DNA of 64,000 bases from Micromonospora sp. CCTCC AA 2012012 (lineage in GTDB: Bacteria > Actinomycetota > Actinomycetes > Mycobacteriales > Micromonosporaceae), in contig NZ_CP159342.1 of assembly GCF_040499845.1 (NCBI RefSeq), forward strand, positions 6,448,001 through 6,512,000. The letters are read 5' to 3'. Made by a program: the position numbers and the translations under genes. Shown piece after piece: positions 8,615-17,374 of the stretch. Every line of letters begins with the position of its first letter. Position 1 is the stretch's first letter. The notes below the pieces were generated by a model. That model ran no database searches. It saw only the letters and a list, made by a program, of their open reading frames with translations, and was not told the origin of the DNA.

Positions 8615-10155
8615 ACACGGTCCAACAGGCGAAGGGCTGGCTGCGAGGCGTACCCCTCCGGGTGAAGCTGGTCGCCTCGGTGCTCGCCCTGGTGTCCGGC
8701 GCGCTGGTGGTGATCAGCGTGTCCACCGCCTACTTTCTGCACGACTACCTGGTGGGCCGGGTCGACGGGGAGCTGAGCGATCAACTCGACCGGGGCATCG
8801 TGGTCAACGAGAACAACCCGAACAGTCTCCCGACGGACTACGTGGTCAGTCAGTGGAATCGCACGACTCAGATCGCCATCATCGCCCGCGACAAGTCTCT
8901 GGTTGCGGACGATCTGCCCGCGGGACTGAAGAAGGCAGACTGGTACCTGGAACACGCCAACCAGTCGGCCTTCAGCACCGAGGGCGCGGACAAGCGGGTT
9001 CGCTGGCGGTTCATGGTCCGGCAGGTCAACGGCGACACGTATGTCGCCATCGGGCAGAACATGAACGACGTCGACCTGGCCGTCCGGCAACTGCTCTGGA
9101 TCGACCTCCTGGTCGGCGGGGCGGTGCTGCTGATCCTGGCGTCGGTCGGCGCGGCGATCGTCCGGACCAGCCTGAAGCCGCTGGTGGACATCGAGCGCAC
9201 CGCCGCGGCCATCGCCGGCGGTGACCTGACCCGACGGGTCCCCGACCCCGAGGACGGCCACCCCTGTCCCACCTCGGAACTGGGTCGGCTCGCCCGGGCG
9301 CTGAACGCGATGCTGGCCCAGATCGAGGCGGCCTTCACCGCCCGGGCCGCCTCCGAGGCGGCGGCCCGCAGCGCCGAGGTCAGCGCCCGGGACGCCGCCG
9401 TCTCGGCCCAGGCATCGGAGGCCCGGGCACGCCGGTCCGAGGAGCGGATGCGGCAGTTCATCGCGGACGCCTCGCACGAGCTGCGTACCCCGCTGACCAC
9501 CATCCGGGGCTTCGCGGAGCTGTACCGGCAGGGCGCGGCCCGGCAGCCGGAACAGACCGCCGGTCTGCTGCGCCGGATCGAGGACGAGGCGGCCCGGATG
9601 GGGCTGCTCGTGGAGGACCTGCTGCTGCTCGCCCGGATGGACCGGGAACGCCCGATCACGCTGGCGCCGGTGGAGCTGCCGGTGCTCGCCTCCGACGGGG
9701 TGCAGGCCGCCCGGGCGGTCGACCCGGAGCGCCGGATCGAGCTGGACATCCAGCCGGGCGCCGGTCCGCTGGTGGTGCTCGGTGACGACGCCCGGCTGCG
9801 CCAGGTGATCGGCAACCTGATGACCAACGCCCTCACCCACACCCCGCCGGACGCCTCGGTGACCCTGCGGCTGCGTACCGAGCCGGGCAACCTGGCGGTG
9901 ATCGAGGTGGCGGACACCGGTCCGGGACTGACCCCGGAGCAGGCCGAACGGGTCTTCGAGCGGTTCTACCGGGCGGACGCGGCGCGTACCCGGCGGGCCG
10001 GCGGGCCGACCAGCACCGGCCTGGGGCTCGCCATCGTCGCGGCGCTGGTGGCCGCGCACCACGGCACCGTCGAGGCGACCGGCACCCCCGGCGGGGGCGC
10101 GACCTTCCGGGTCCGGCTGCCGCTGCTGCCCGACGCGCCGGACGACACGGAGTGA
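8611..10155 (+). CDS. phoR: Sensor histidine kinase, PhoR-like
   Basis: 514-aa membrane kinase. TM1 is at about residues 20-40, an extracytoplasmic sensor of about 125 residues follows, and TM2 is at about 165-190. Next come a HAMP domain (about 190-260), then an unusually Ala-rich linker (about 235-280, heptad-like runs of Ala, Arg and Glu) likely to be coiled coil. The H box is ADASHELRTPLTTIRGF, the N box NLMTNALTHTPPD, and the G boxes ADTGPGL and STGLGLAIV. GTG start nested in the regulator's stop codon. The cognate partner is the upstream regulator. The sensed signal is unknown; PhoR of mycobacteria has been linked to acidic pH and chloride, which cannot be assumed here. Confidence 0.87.
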   Translation: MNTVQQAKGWLRGVPLRVKLVASVLALVSGALVVISVSTAYFLHDYLVGRVDGELSDQLDRGIVVNENNPNSLPTDYVVSQWNRTTQIAIIARDKSLVADDLPAGLKKADWYLEHANQSAFSTEGADKRVRWRFMVRQVNGDTYVAIGQNMNDVDLAVRQLLWIDLLVGGAVLLILASVGAAIVRTSLKPLVDIERTAAAIAGGDLTRRVPDPEDGHPCPTSELGRLARALNAMLAQIEAAFTARAASEAAARSAEVSARDAAVSAQASEARARRSEERMRQFIADASHELRTPLTTIRGFAELYRQGAARQPEQTAGLLRRIEDEAARMGLLVEDLLLLARMDRERPITLAPVELPVLASDGVQAARAVDPERRIELDIQPGAGPLVVLGDDARLRQVIGNLMTNALTHTPPDASVTLRLRTEPGNLAVIEVADTGPGLTPEQAERVFERFYRADAARTRRAGGPTSTGLGLAIVAALVAAHHGTVEATGTPGGGATFRVRLPLLPDAPDDTE

Positions 10156-10156
10156 C

Positions 10157-10189
10157 TTTCAGGAAACTTCCAGGCCGATTCCAGGCTGA
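10157..10189 (+). promoter_or_regulatory. PhoP-type direct-repeat box upstream of htrA
   Basis: Three tandem 11-bp units TTTCAGGAAAC, TTCCAGGCCGA and TTCCAGGCTGA, each sharing TTYCAGG in the same phase. They lie between the kinase stop (10155) and the protease start (10218). The pattern equals that before the response regulator (7851-7883), implying that the regulator controls the protease gene separately from read-through. Confidence 0.65.
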
Positions 10190-10217
10190 TCGCAGTGCGA
10201 ACGGAGAAGGTGGACAC

Positions 10218-11717
10218 ATGACCGAGTACGAGACCGACCCCCAGCGTCGGCCGGCTCCCACGGACGCCGAGCCGTCGCAGCCCACCGCCGAGCTGTCCCG
10301 CGTCGAGGACGCACAGTCCGGCCCCACCGCCGCTGCTCCGGCCGGCGGCCCGGTTCCGGCCGACTCCCCGGCTGCCGGAACCGCCGCCACCCCGGGCACC
10401 CCACCCGCCGACCCGTACGCGCCGCAGGCGGCCACCCCGTCCGCTCCGCCCTACCAGGGGCAGCAGCCCTGGTACGGCGGTCAGCAGCAGACCGGCTGGA
10501 CGGGCGGGGCGCAGCAGGCCCCCGGGTACCCGCCGCACGGCACCGGGCCGCTGCCGCAGTACCAGGGGCAGCAGCCGTACCCGGGCCAGTCGTACCCCGG
10601 ACAGCCGTACCCGCCGCACCTCGCCGGCCAGCCGTGGGCGCACGGCCCGGCGCCGGCCCGTCCGGGCCGGGCGGCCAAGTTCGTCGGCGCGGGCGCCCTG
10701 GTGCTGGCGCTGATGTTCGGCTCCGGCGTGGCCGGTGGCGCGCTCGCGCTCGGGTTGGACGGCGACTCCGGCGGGGTGACCCGCACCTACTCGGCGGCGC
10801 CGGTGCTCAACAGCGCCGACCTGCCCAAGATCGCCGCGTCGGTCCAGGACAGCATCGTCACGATCATGACCGACAGTGGTGAGGGCTCCGGGGTGATCCT
10901 CAGCGCCGACGGCTACGTGCTGACCAACAACCACGTGGTCGCCTCCGCGAGCGGGGACACGGTCAAGGTGGTCTTCGCCGACGGCAAGAGCGCGCAGGCC
11001 AAGATCGTCGGCACCGACCCGAAGACCGACCTGGCGGTGGTGAAGGCCAGCGGGGTCAGCGGTCTCAAGGCGGCGAAGTTCGGTGACAGCGACGGGATGC
11101 AGGTCGGCGACCAGGTGCTCGCCCTGGGCAGCCCGCTCGGCCTCCAGGGCTCGGTCACGGCCGGCATCCTCAGCGCCCGGGACCGGACCATCCGGGCCGG
11201 TGAGGGCGGCGAGCAGCAGCAGAACTCGCAGCAGGGCGCCAGCTCGATCTCCGGGCTGCTCCAGACCGACGCGCCGATCAACCCGGGCAACTCCGGTGGC
11301 GCCCTGGTCAACACCCGAGGCGAGGTGATCGGCATCAACACCGCGATCGCCACCGCCGGGCAGGGCAGCAACGGCAACATCGGCGTCGGCTTCGCGATCC
11401 CGAGCAACAAGGCCAAGGACGTGGCCCAGAAGCTCCAGCGCGGCGAGAAGATCAGCCACCCCTCGCTCGGGGTCAGCGTCAACGCCGCCGAGGACGGCGG
11501 GGCGCTGGTCGCGGCGGTCGCCCCGGGCAGTGCCGCCGAGAAGGCCGGCCTCCAGCGGGGTGACGTGATCACCAAGTTCGGTGACAAGCCGGTGAACGAC
11601 TCCAACGATCTGGTCGGCGCCGTGCAGGCCGGCAAGGTGGGCGACCGGGTCGAGGTGGAATACAAGCGAAACGGTTCGACGCAGACGGCAACCGTGACGC
11701 TCGCTGAGACGTCCTAA
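10218..11717 (+). CDS. Membrane-anchored HtrA/DegP-type serine protease with PDZ domain
   Basis: 499-aa envelope quality-control protease. A Pro/Gln/Gly/Tyr-rich cytoplasmic N-terminus (about 1-150, repeated YPGQ-like units) leads into one transmembrane helix (about 155-178). The trypsin-like domain holds His239 (TNNHVVAS), Asp271 (KTDLAVVK) and Ser359 (GNSGGAL); a PDZ domain occupies about 405-495 (AAEKAGLQRGDVITKFG). The ATG at 10218 has GGAGAAGGTGGACAC upstream; a GTG at 10152 would put the regulatory repeats inside the coding region and is rejected. Location after a two-component system parallels mycobacterial mprAB-pepD, though the regulator here looks PhoP-like. It probably degrades or refolds damaged exported proteins. 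Confidence 0.93.
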   Translation: MTEYETDPQRRPAPTDAEPSQPTAELSRVEDAQSGPTAAAPAGGPVPADSPAAGTAATPGTPPADPYAPQAATPSAPPYQGQQPWYGGQQQTGWTGGAQQAPGYPPHGTGPLPQYQGQQPYPGQSYPGQPYPPHLAGQPWAHGPAPARPGRAAKFVGAGALVLALMFGSGVAGGALALGLDGDSGGVTRTYSAAPVLNSADLPKIAASVQDSIVTIMTDSGEGSGVILSADGYVLTNNHVVASASGDTVKVVFADGKSAQAKIVGTDPKTDLAVVKASGVSGLKAAKFGDSDGMQVGDQVLALGSPLGLQGSVTAGILSARDRTIRAGEGGEQQQNSQQGASSISGLLQTDAPINPGNSGGALVNTRGEVIGINTAIATAGQGSNGNIGVGFAIPSNKAKDVAQKLQRGEKISHPSLGVSVNAAEDGGALVAAVAPGSAAEKAGLQRGDVITKFGDKPVNDSNDLVGAVQAGKVGDRVEVEYKRNGSTQTATVTLAETS

Positions 11718-11740
11718 CGGATACGGACCTGCCTCCCCTG

Positions 11741-11811
11741 GGCGGCGGGTGACGGGACCAAGGGGGTTGGTGCCCGTCCCGGGCGGCGGCTGACGGACCA
11801 AGGGGGTTGGT
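11741..11811 (+). repeat. Tandem repeat with ACCAAGGGGGTTGGT hairpins
   Basis: Two copies of a roughly 30-bp sequence (11741-11771 and 11782-11811) start GGCGGCGG and end ACCAAGGGGGTTGGT. Each end can fold on itself as ACCAA/TTGGT around a G5 loop. They lie between htrA and the BON gene. A second direct repeat, GGTTCACCCCGACCGG, follows at 11838-11853 and 11862-11877. Confidence 0.6.
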
Positions 11812-11814
11812 CCG
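11794..11814 (+). terminator. Possible terminator after htrA
   Basis: CGGACCAA-GGGGG-TTGGTCCG forms an 8-bp stem within the tandem repeat, about 80 bp past the htrA stop. There is no U run, so termination is plausible but unproven. Confidence 0.4.
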
Positions 11815-11916
11815 GCGGCCGCCGCCTTTCCGTGCCCGGTTCACCCCGACCGGGTGAGTCGGGTTCACCCCGACCGGCGGCACCCTCGACGGAGCACCGC
11901 ACCGGGAGGGGACACC

Positions 11917-12588
11917 ATGACCACCGCAGCCGCCGTCCGTACCGATCCGCAGATCCAGCGGGACGTGCTGGACGAACTCGACTGGGACGCGCAGACCCGG
12001 CCGGCCGAGATCGGGGTGACCGTCGCCGACGGGGTGGTCGCGCTGACCGGCTGGGTGGACAGCTACGCCCGACGCTGGGCGGCCGAGCGCTGCGCGCACC
12101 GGGTGCGCGGCGTCCGCGCGGTGGCCAGCCAGCTCGAGGTACGCCTCCCCGGCACCGACGAGCGCACCGACGCGGACATCGCCATCGCGGCGAGCCGGGC
12201 GCTGGAGTGGGACAGCTTCGTCCCCGCCGAGCGGCTGGACGTCACCGTTGCCGACGGCTGGCTGATGCTCCGCGGCGAGGTCGAGTACGGCTTCCAGCGG
12301 CGTACCGCCGAGCGGGAGCTGCGCCGGCTGCGGGGCGTACGCGGGATCACCAACCTGGTGGAGGTGCGCGCGTCGGCCCCGCCGAGCGACGAGCAGACCC
12401 GCCGGGACCTGGCGCGGGTGCTGATCCGGCGGACCGGCACCGAACGGATCGACATCCGGGTCACCGGCGACACGGTGGTGCTGACCGGGGTGGTGCGTTC
12501 CTGGTGGCAGCGGGACGAGGCGGAACGCGCGGCCTGGTCCACCCCGGGCGTCCGTGAGGTGCACGACCGGATCGTCGTGGCCGGCTGA
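11917..12588 (+). CDS. BON domain protein with three BON repeats
   Basis: 223-aa protein without a signal peptide, built from three consecutive BON domains (about residues 8-75, 82-150, 155-223). Each carries the pattern IGVTVADGVVALTGWVDS / LDVTVADGWLMLRGEVE / IDIRVTGDTVVLTGVV and a following VRGVRAV-, LRGVRGI- or TPGVREV-type helix. BON domains bind phospholipid or small ligands in OsmY-like stress proteins. Here the absence of an export signal suggests a cytoplasmic or membrane-associated role. GGGAGGGG lies before the ATG. It may be part of an osmotic or envelope stress response with the upstream protease, which is inference from position only. Confidence 0.85.
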   Translation: MTTAAAVRTDPQIQRDVLDELDWDAQTRPAEIGVTVADGVVALTGWVDSYARRWAAERCAHRVRGVRAVASQLEVRLPGTDERTDADIAIAASRALEWDSFVPAERLDVTVADGWLMLRGEVEYGFQRRTAERELRRLRGVRGITNLVEVRASAPPSDEQTRRDLARVLIRRTGTERIDIRVTGDTVVLTGVVRSWWQRDEAERAAWSTPGVREVHDRIVVAG

Positions 12589-12662
12589 GCCGGGTGACCG
12601 TTTACCGCCACCGGGGCGGGGAAGACCCCGCCGATCACGTCGGCACCGACACAGGAGGGCTC

Positions 12663-13775
12663 GTGGCCGGAAATCCACCGCCGCCGGACCGGGTACGTGG
12701 GGACCCGCTGCGGATCGCGATGGTGGTGCCGCCGTGGCTCTCGGTGCCGCCGCCCGGCTACGGCGGCCTGGAGCAGGTGGTGGCCGGACTGGTGGACGCC
12801 CTGGTCGGGCACGGCCACGCGGTGACCGTCTTCGGTGCCGGCCGGGACCACGGCACGGCCGCCCACTTCGTCTCCACCGTGTCGGACCTCCAGTACGACC
12901 GCCTCGGCGAGTCGCTGCCCGAGCTGGCCCACCTGGCCCGGGTCAACCAGCTCGTCACCGCCGCCGACTTCGACGTGATCCACGACCACACCACGATCGG
13001 CCCGCTGGTGGCCGGTCGGCGCGCGGTGCCCACGGTGGCCACCGTGCACGGCAACCCGGTCGGCGAGTACGGCACCGTGCTGAGCGACACGGACCACGGG
13101 GTGGGTCTGGTGGCCATCTCGCACACCCAGCGCCGGGCGAACCCGGGGCTGCCCTGGGCGGGGACGGTGCACAACGCGATGCCGACGGCGGACTTCCCGC
13201 ACAAGCGGGTGCCCTCCCGGGGGCCGGTGCTCTGGCTGGCCCGGTTCAGCCCCGACAAGGGGCCGGACGTGGCGATCCGGGCCTGCCGGGCGGCCGGGCT
13301 GCCGCTGATCCTGGCCGGCAAGTGCAACGAGCCGGCCGAGCGCCGCTACTTCCAGCAGGTGGTCGAGCCGCTGCTGGACGAGGACGTCACCCTCGTGCTG
13401 AACGCCGACCGGGAGGCGACCTTCCGGCTGCTGCTGGAGGCTCGGTGCCTGATCATGCCGATCCAGTGGGAGGAACCGTTCGGCATGGTGATGCTGGAGG
13501 CGATGGCGACCGGCACCCCGGTGGTGGCGCTGCGCCGCGGAGCGGTGCCGGAGCTGGTCCGTCCCGGGGTGAGCGGGCTGCTCTGCGACAGCGCCGACGA
13601 GCTGCCGGCGGCGTTGCGCGAGTCGGTCGGGCTGGACCCGGCGGCCTGCGTGGCGCACATCGCGGAGAACTTCTCCGTCGAGCGGATGGCCTTCGGCTAC
13701 GAGGCGATCTACCGACGGGTCGCCGCCGGCTCCGCCGGGCACCTGCGGGAGCCGGTCCGGCTGGCGGCCCGCTGA
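12663..13775 (+). CDS. GT4-family glycosyltransferase
   Basis: 370-aa GT-B fold glycosyltransferase. The N-terminal domain has the glycine loop PPGYGGLEQVVAGLVDAL after a donor-side strand (LRIAMVVPPW). The C-terminal domain starts near VLWLARFSPDKGPDVAIRA and carries EEPFGMVMLEAMATGTPVVA, the EX7E motif of GT4 retaining enzymes. The GTG at 12663 is preferred to one at 12594 because CAGGAGGGCTC sits six bases upstream. The donor and acceptor are unknown. Stand-alone members in actinobacteria often follow stress genes; a role in trehalose- or mannose-type glycoside synthesis would be guesswork. Confidence 0.85.
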   Translation: MAGNPPPPDRVRGDPLRIAMVVPPWLSVPPPGYGGLEQVVAGLVDALVGHGHAVTVFGAGRDHGTAAHFVSTVSDLQYDRLGESLPELAHLARVNQLVTAADFDVIHDHTTIGPLVAGRRAVPTVATVHGNPVGEYGTVLSDTDHGVGLVAISHTQRRANPGLPWAGTVHNAMPTADFPHKRVPSRGPVLWLARFSPDKGPDVAIRACRAAGLPLILAGKCNEPAERRYFQQVVEPLLDEDVTLVLNADREATFRLLLEARCLIMPIQWEEPFGMVMLEAMATGTPVVALRRGAVPELVRPGVSGLLCDSADELPAALRESVGLDPAACVAHIAENFSVERMAFGYEAIYRRVAAGSAGHLREPVRLAAR

Positions 13776-13778
13776 GGG

Positions 13779-15287
13779 TCAGGTCCGGGCGGCGCCCAGC
13801 TCCGCCGCGGCGGCGTCGAGTCGGCCGGCGTACGCCGGACTGACGCTGCCCTCCCGCCGCCGTTCGACGATCTTGTCGCGGAGCCGGGCCACCGCGACCG
13901 TCAGGTCGGCCTGGTTCGTCGCGTTGGCGGCGATGCGGAGCAGGTTGCGCAGGTCGATGCCGACGTCGCTGCGGATCTGACCGGCGCTCAGGCCCTCCTC
14001 GATCAGCCCGTCGACCCGGTCCGCCGCCTCCACCACCGTGCCGCCGGGCGGGGCGGGCGGGCTGCTGGTCACCACGGGTGGCCGGACCCGGGTGGGGGGT
14101 GCGGACGAGGACGCCGTCCCGGTCTCGACGGCGGTCGGGGACGCCGTCGTGGGAGGCACGATCGGGTCGTAGGTGGGAAGCACCTGCGGCGGTCGGGGTT
14201 CGTCGCGCAGCAGCGCCGGCGCCAGCAGCGCCGCCGCGACGGCCACCACGACGGCGGCCAGCACCGCCGGCACGGGCCAGCGGCGGCCGGCGGTGGCCCG
14301 TCGTCGGCCCGCGCCGGCCGCCGCCACGCCGCCCGCCGGCCCGGTCGACGCGGGCGAGGGCAGCGTCGTCGCCGTGGTGGCGGTCGGTGCGGGCGCGGTG
14401 AGCGCCGGCAGGGTCACCGTCGGCGAGAGCATCGTGGCGGCCTGCGGGTCGGCGGGCAGGAGCTGGTCGCGCAGCACCAGGGCGACCTGGTGGGCGGTCG
14501 GCCGCCGCCGCGGGTCGCGGGACAGGCAGCGCAGGCAGATCTCGGCCACCGGCGACGGCAGCCCCGGTACGCCGTCCAGCGACGGCGGGTCGCCCGACTC
14601 CAGCGCGGCGCCGAGCTGCTCCCAGGTGTCCGCCGGATAGGGCACCTGCCCGGTCAGCGTCTCGTGCAGCAGCACTCCCAGCGAGTAGATGTCGGTGGCG
14701 GGCTGGGCCGGCGCCCCGTCCAGCCGTTCCGGCGCCACGTACGCCGGGGTGCCGAAGGTGCCGCCGTCCTCGTCCTCGTCGGGGGCGCCGACCCGGGTGG
14801 CGATGCCGAAGTCCAGCACCTTGGCGCCGACCGGGGTCATCATCACGTTGGCCGGGGTGATGTCGCGGTGCACGATGCCGAGCCGGTGCGCGGCGGCGAG
14901 CGCCTCGGCCACCTGGGCGCCGATCTCGACCGCCGCCGGCCAGGGCAGCGGCCCCTCGGTGAGCCGGTCCTCCAGCTCCTCCCCGCTGAGCAGCTCCATC
15001 ACCACGAACGAGGTGATGGTGCCGTCCGGGGCGAGGGTCTCGCCGTAGTCGTGCACGGAGGTGACGTGCGGGTGCACCAGCTGGGCGGCGGAGCGGGCCT
15101 CCTCGCGGACCATGTCCCGGAAGCGGGCGTCGGCGGCGAGCGACGGGGCGAGCACCTTCAGCGCGACGATCCGGTCCAGCACCTCGTCGCGGGCCCGCCA
15201 GATCACCGACATGCCGCCGGCCCCGATCTGGTCGATGAGCCGGTACCTGCGGGCCAGTAACCTGCCGGCGTGCAGTGACGCCTTCAC
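13779..15287 (-). CDS. Membrane Ser/Thr protein kinase (PknB-like kinase domain)
   Basis: 502-aa eukaryotic-like kinase. The kinase domain covers about residues 14-275: glycine loop IGAGGMSVIW, Lys44 in VALKVLAP, catalytic loop HRDITPANVMM, DFG in KVLDFGIA, and APE-type VAPERL. A Pro/Thr/Ala linker precedes a transmembrane helix (about 325-348). The outer part (about 350-502) has no PASTA repeats; it is Pro/Thr-rich followed by a predicted helical bundle (WVDG-like VDGLIEEGLSAGQIRSDVG). The GTG start at 15287 follows AGGCAGGTGCGAT. An upstream patatin gene is divergent. Substrates may include the FHA protein at 22892, which is inference. Confidence 0.92.
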   Translation of the reverse strand: MKASLHAGRLLARRYRLIDQIGAGGMSVIWRARDEVLDRIVALKVLAPSLAADARFRDMVREEARSAAQLVHPHVTSVHDYGETLAPDGTITSFVVMELLSGEELEDRLTEGPLPWPAAVEIGAQVAEALAAAHRLGIVHRDITPANVMMTPVGAKVLDFGIATRVGAPDEDEDGGTFGTPAYVAPERLDGAPAQPATDIYSLGVLLHETLTGQVPYPADTWEQLGAALESGDPPSLDGVPGLPSPVAEICLRCLSRDPRRRPTAHQVALVLRDQLLPADPQAATMLSPTVTLPALTAPAPTATTATTLPSPASTGPAGGVAAAGAGRRRATAGRRWPVPAVLAAVVVAVAAALLAPALLRDEPRPPQVLPTYDPIVPPTTASPTAVETGTASSSAPPTRVRPPVVTSSPPAPPGGTVVEAADRVDGLIEEGLSAGQIRSDVGIDLRNLLRIAANATNQADLTVAVARLRDKIVERRREGSVSPAYAGRLDAAAAELGAART

Positions 15288-15305
15288 ATCGCACCTGCCT
15301 GGGCT

Positions 15306-15319
15306 TGGGAGCGCTATCA
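15306..15319. promoter_or_regulatory. Possible LacI/CebR-like operator
   Basis: TGGGAGCGCTATCA matches 12 of 14 bases of the CebR-type palindrome TGGGAGCGCTCCCA. It lies 19 bp upstream of the kinase start in the divergent region shared with the patatin gene. There is no sugar gene next to it, so the match may be chance. Confidence 0.25.
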
Positions 15320-15464
15320 GGTTGCGGGAATGTGTCCGGCCTGTCAACGGCTGTCCGATCCCCGGTCGCGGAGCGCGACGGGACGTCCCGCCGCGGTGAC
15401 CGTCGCGGCCGGTCGCGGTGGTGGGACCGGGCCGGTCGGCGGGGTGCGTGCCAGGATGAACGGC

Positions 15465-16298
15465 ATGGATGGCGGTCCGGTGGCGTTCGTGCTCGGCGGC
15501 GGGGGAGTGCTCGGCGCGGTGGAGGTGGGCATGCTCCGTGCCCTGTTCCGCGCCCAGATCAAGCCGGACCTGGTGCTGGGCACCTCGATCGGGGCGGTGA
15601 ACGGCGCCCTGGTCGCCGCCGACCCGTCCGAGGCGGTCACCGACCGGCTGGTCCGGCTCTGGGCGTCCCCCGAGGCCAGCGAGGTGTACGGCGACTCCGT
15701 CGCGCGGCAGCTGCGCCGGTTCGCGGCGCGTACCCACCTGCACTCGCCCCGGCCGCTGCGCCGGCTGCTGGAGGGCGAGCTGGGCGAGGAGACCACCTTC
15801 GCCGACCTGAAGGTGCCGTTCCGCTGCTGCGCGGCGAACATCGAGCGGGCGGCCGAGCACTGGTTCCAGGACGGGCCGCTGGTGCCGGCGGTGCTCGCCT
15901 CCGCCTCGGTGCCGGGCCTGCTGCCGCCGGCCCAGATCGACGGCCAGCACTACATCGACGGCGGCATCGTCAACTCCATCCCGATCGGGGAGGCGGTCGC
16001 GGCCGGCGCGAAGCAGATCTTCGTCCTCCAGGTGGGTCGGATCGAGCGGGAGCTGACGCCGCCCCGCCGCCCCTGGGAGATCGCCCAGGTGGCCTTCGAG
16101 ATCGCCCGCCGGCACCGGTTCGCCCGGGAGATGGCGGCGCTGCCCGACGGGGTGGAGGTGCACGTGCTGCCGACCGGCGGCGGCGAGCCGCGCGACGACA
16201 GCCCGTGGGCGTACCGGGACATGGCGGCGGTGGGGCGGCGGATCAGCCGCGCGTACACCGCTTCCCGGCGCTATCTGGACGCGCGGTCGGAACGCTGA
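15465..16298 (+). CDS. Patatin-like phospholipase
   Basis: 277-aa patatin-family lipid acyl hydrolase (RssA-like). The oxyanion motif GGGGVLGAVEVG is at residues 11-22, the nucleophile Ser41 in GTSIG, and the catalytic Asp in the DGG of YIDGGIVNSIPI (about residue 165). No signal peptide, so it acts in the cytoplasm or on the inner leaflet. The ATG at 15465 has AGGATG eight bases upstream; an ATG at 15456 is in frame too. The next gene, a PlsC-type acyltransferase, starts at the last base of this stop codon (TGATG), suggesting coupled deacylation/reacylation of lipids. Confidence 0.9.
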   Translation: MDGGPVAFVLGGGGVLGAVEVGMLRALFRAQIKPDLVLGTSIGAVNGALVAADPSEAVTDRLVRLWASPEASEVYGDSVARQLRRFAARTHLHSPRPLRRLLEGELGEETTFADLKVPFRCCAANIERAAEHWFQDGPLVPAVLASASVPGLLPPAQIDGQHYIDGGIVNSIPIGEAVAAGAKQIFVLQVGRIERELTPPRRPWEIAQVAFEIARRHRFAREMAALPDGVEVHVLPTGGGEPRDDSPWAYRDMAAVGRRISRAYTASRRYLDARSER

Positions 16299-17317
16299 TG
16301 CCGCTGCCCCCGCACTGGGTACGCCGGGTGCTGCTCGCCCCCGGCGTGGTGCTGCTGGCGGTCGCGGTGGTGACCACCCTGCCGCTCTGGGCGCTGGTCG
16401 CGCTGGCTGCCTCGCCGCTGGTGCCGGGCCGGCTGCGGCCCCTGCGGCTGCTCTGGATCGGCGCCGTCTATCTGGTCTGGGACGCGGCGGCGCTGCTGGT
16501 CCTCTTCGCTCTCTGGCTGGCGTCCGGCTTCGGCGCCCGCAAACGCTCACCGGCCTTCCAGCGGGCCCACTACGTGGTGGCGGGCTGGTTCCTGCGGGTG
16601 ATGTTCTGGCAGGCGCGCTGGACGCTGCGACTGAGCATCGACGTGGTCGGCACGGACCCGGACACCGCGCTGCCGGGCCGGCCGGAGCTGGTGCTCTGCC
16701 GGCACGCCGGGCCGGGTGACTCGTTCATCCTCATCCACGCCCTGGTCAACTGGTTCCACCGGGAGCCCCGGATCGTGCTCAAGGAGAGCCTCCAGTGGGA
16801 CCCGGCGATCGACGTCCTGCTGAACCGGCTGCCCAACCGCTTCATCGCGCCCGGGCCGGACAGCCGGGACACCGTGGTCAGCCAGATCGGCCACCTGGCC
16901 ACCGGCCTGGACGACGACGACGCGTTCGTGATCTTCCCGGAGGGGGGCAACTTCACCCCCGGCCGGCGGCTGCGGGCCATCGCCCGGCTGCGGACGCTGG
17001 GCCTGGAGCGGATGGCGTTGCGGGCGGAACGGATGCAGCACGTGCTCGCCCCGCAGCCGGGCGGGCTGCTCGCCGCCCTGGACGCCGCCCCCGACGCCGG
17101 GGTGATCTTCGTCGCGCACACCGGTCTGGACCGGATGCTCACCGTGACGGACGTCTGGCGGGAACTGCCGATGGACAAGCGGATCGTGATGCGCTTCTGG
17201 TCGGTGCCGCCCGAGGAGGTGCCGACCGGCCGGCAGGAACGCATCGACTGGCTCTTCGACTGGTGGGCCCGGATCGACCGGTGGATCGCCGCGAACCGGG
17301 ACGGCGTCACCGCCTGA
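16298..17317 (+). CDS. PlsC-family acyltransferase, membrane-bound
   Basis: 339-aa protein with two or three N-terminal hydrophobic helices (about 10-40, 48-80) and a PlsC domain. The HX4D motif is RHAGPGDSF (His near residue 132) and the substrate motif is IFPEGGNFTP. The large size and N-terminal membrane part differ from standard AGPAT enzymes and resemble the uncharacterised actinobacterial lysophospholipid-acyltransferase-like group. Its start shares a base with the patatin stop codon, so the pair is probably one lipid-remodelling unit. The exact acyl acceptor is unknown. Confidence 0.83.
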   Translation: MPLPPHWVRRVLLAPGVVLLAVAVVTTLPLWALVALAASPLVPGRLRPLRLLWIGAVYLVWDAAALLVLFALWLASGFGARKRSPAFQRAHYVVAGWFLRVMFWQARWTLRLSIDVVGTDPDTALPGRPELVLCRHAGPGDSFILIHALVNWFHREPRIVLKESLQWDPAIDVLLNRLPNRFIAPGPDSRDTVVSQIGHLATGLDDDDAFVIFPEGGNFTPGRRLRAIARLRTLGLERMALRAERMQHVLAPQPGGLLAALDAAPDAGVIFVAHTGLDRMLTVTDVWRELPMDKRIVMRFWSVPPEEVPTGRQERIDWLFDWWARIDRWIAANRDGVTA

Positions 17318-17374
17318 GTAGCGCGCCGCGCCGGTCTACAGCCGATCCGCAGAAATCCCACGTATGGTGCGCTC

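Noticed and set aside
10152..10217. GTG start for htrA at 10152
   Set aside because: It would overlap the kinase stop and turn the 11-bp regulatory repeats into coding sequence, while ATG 10218 has a strong ribosome site.
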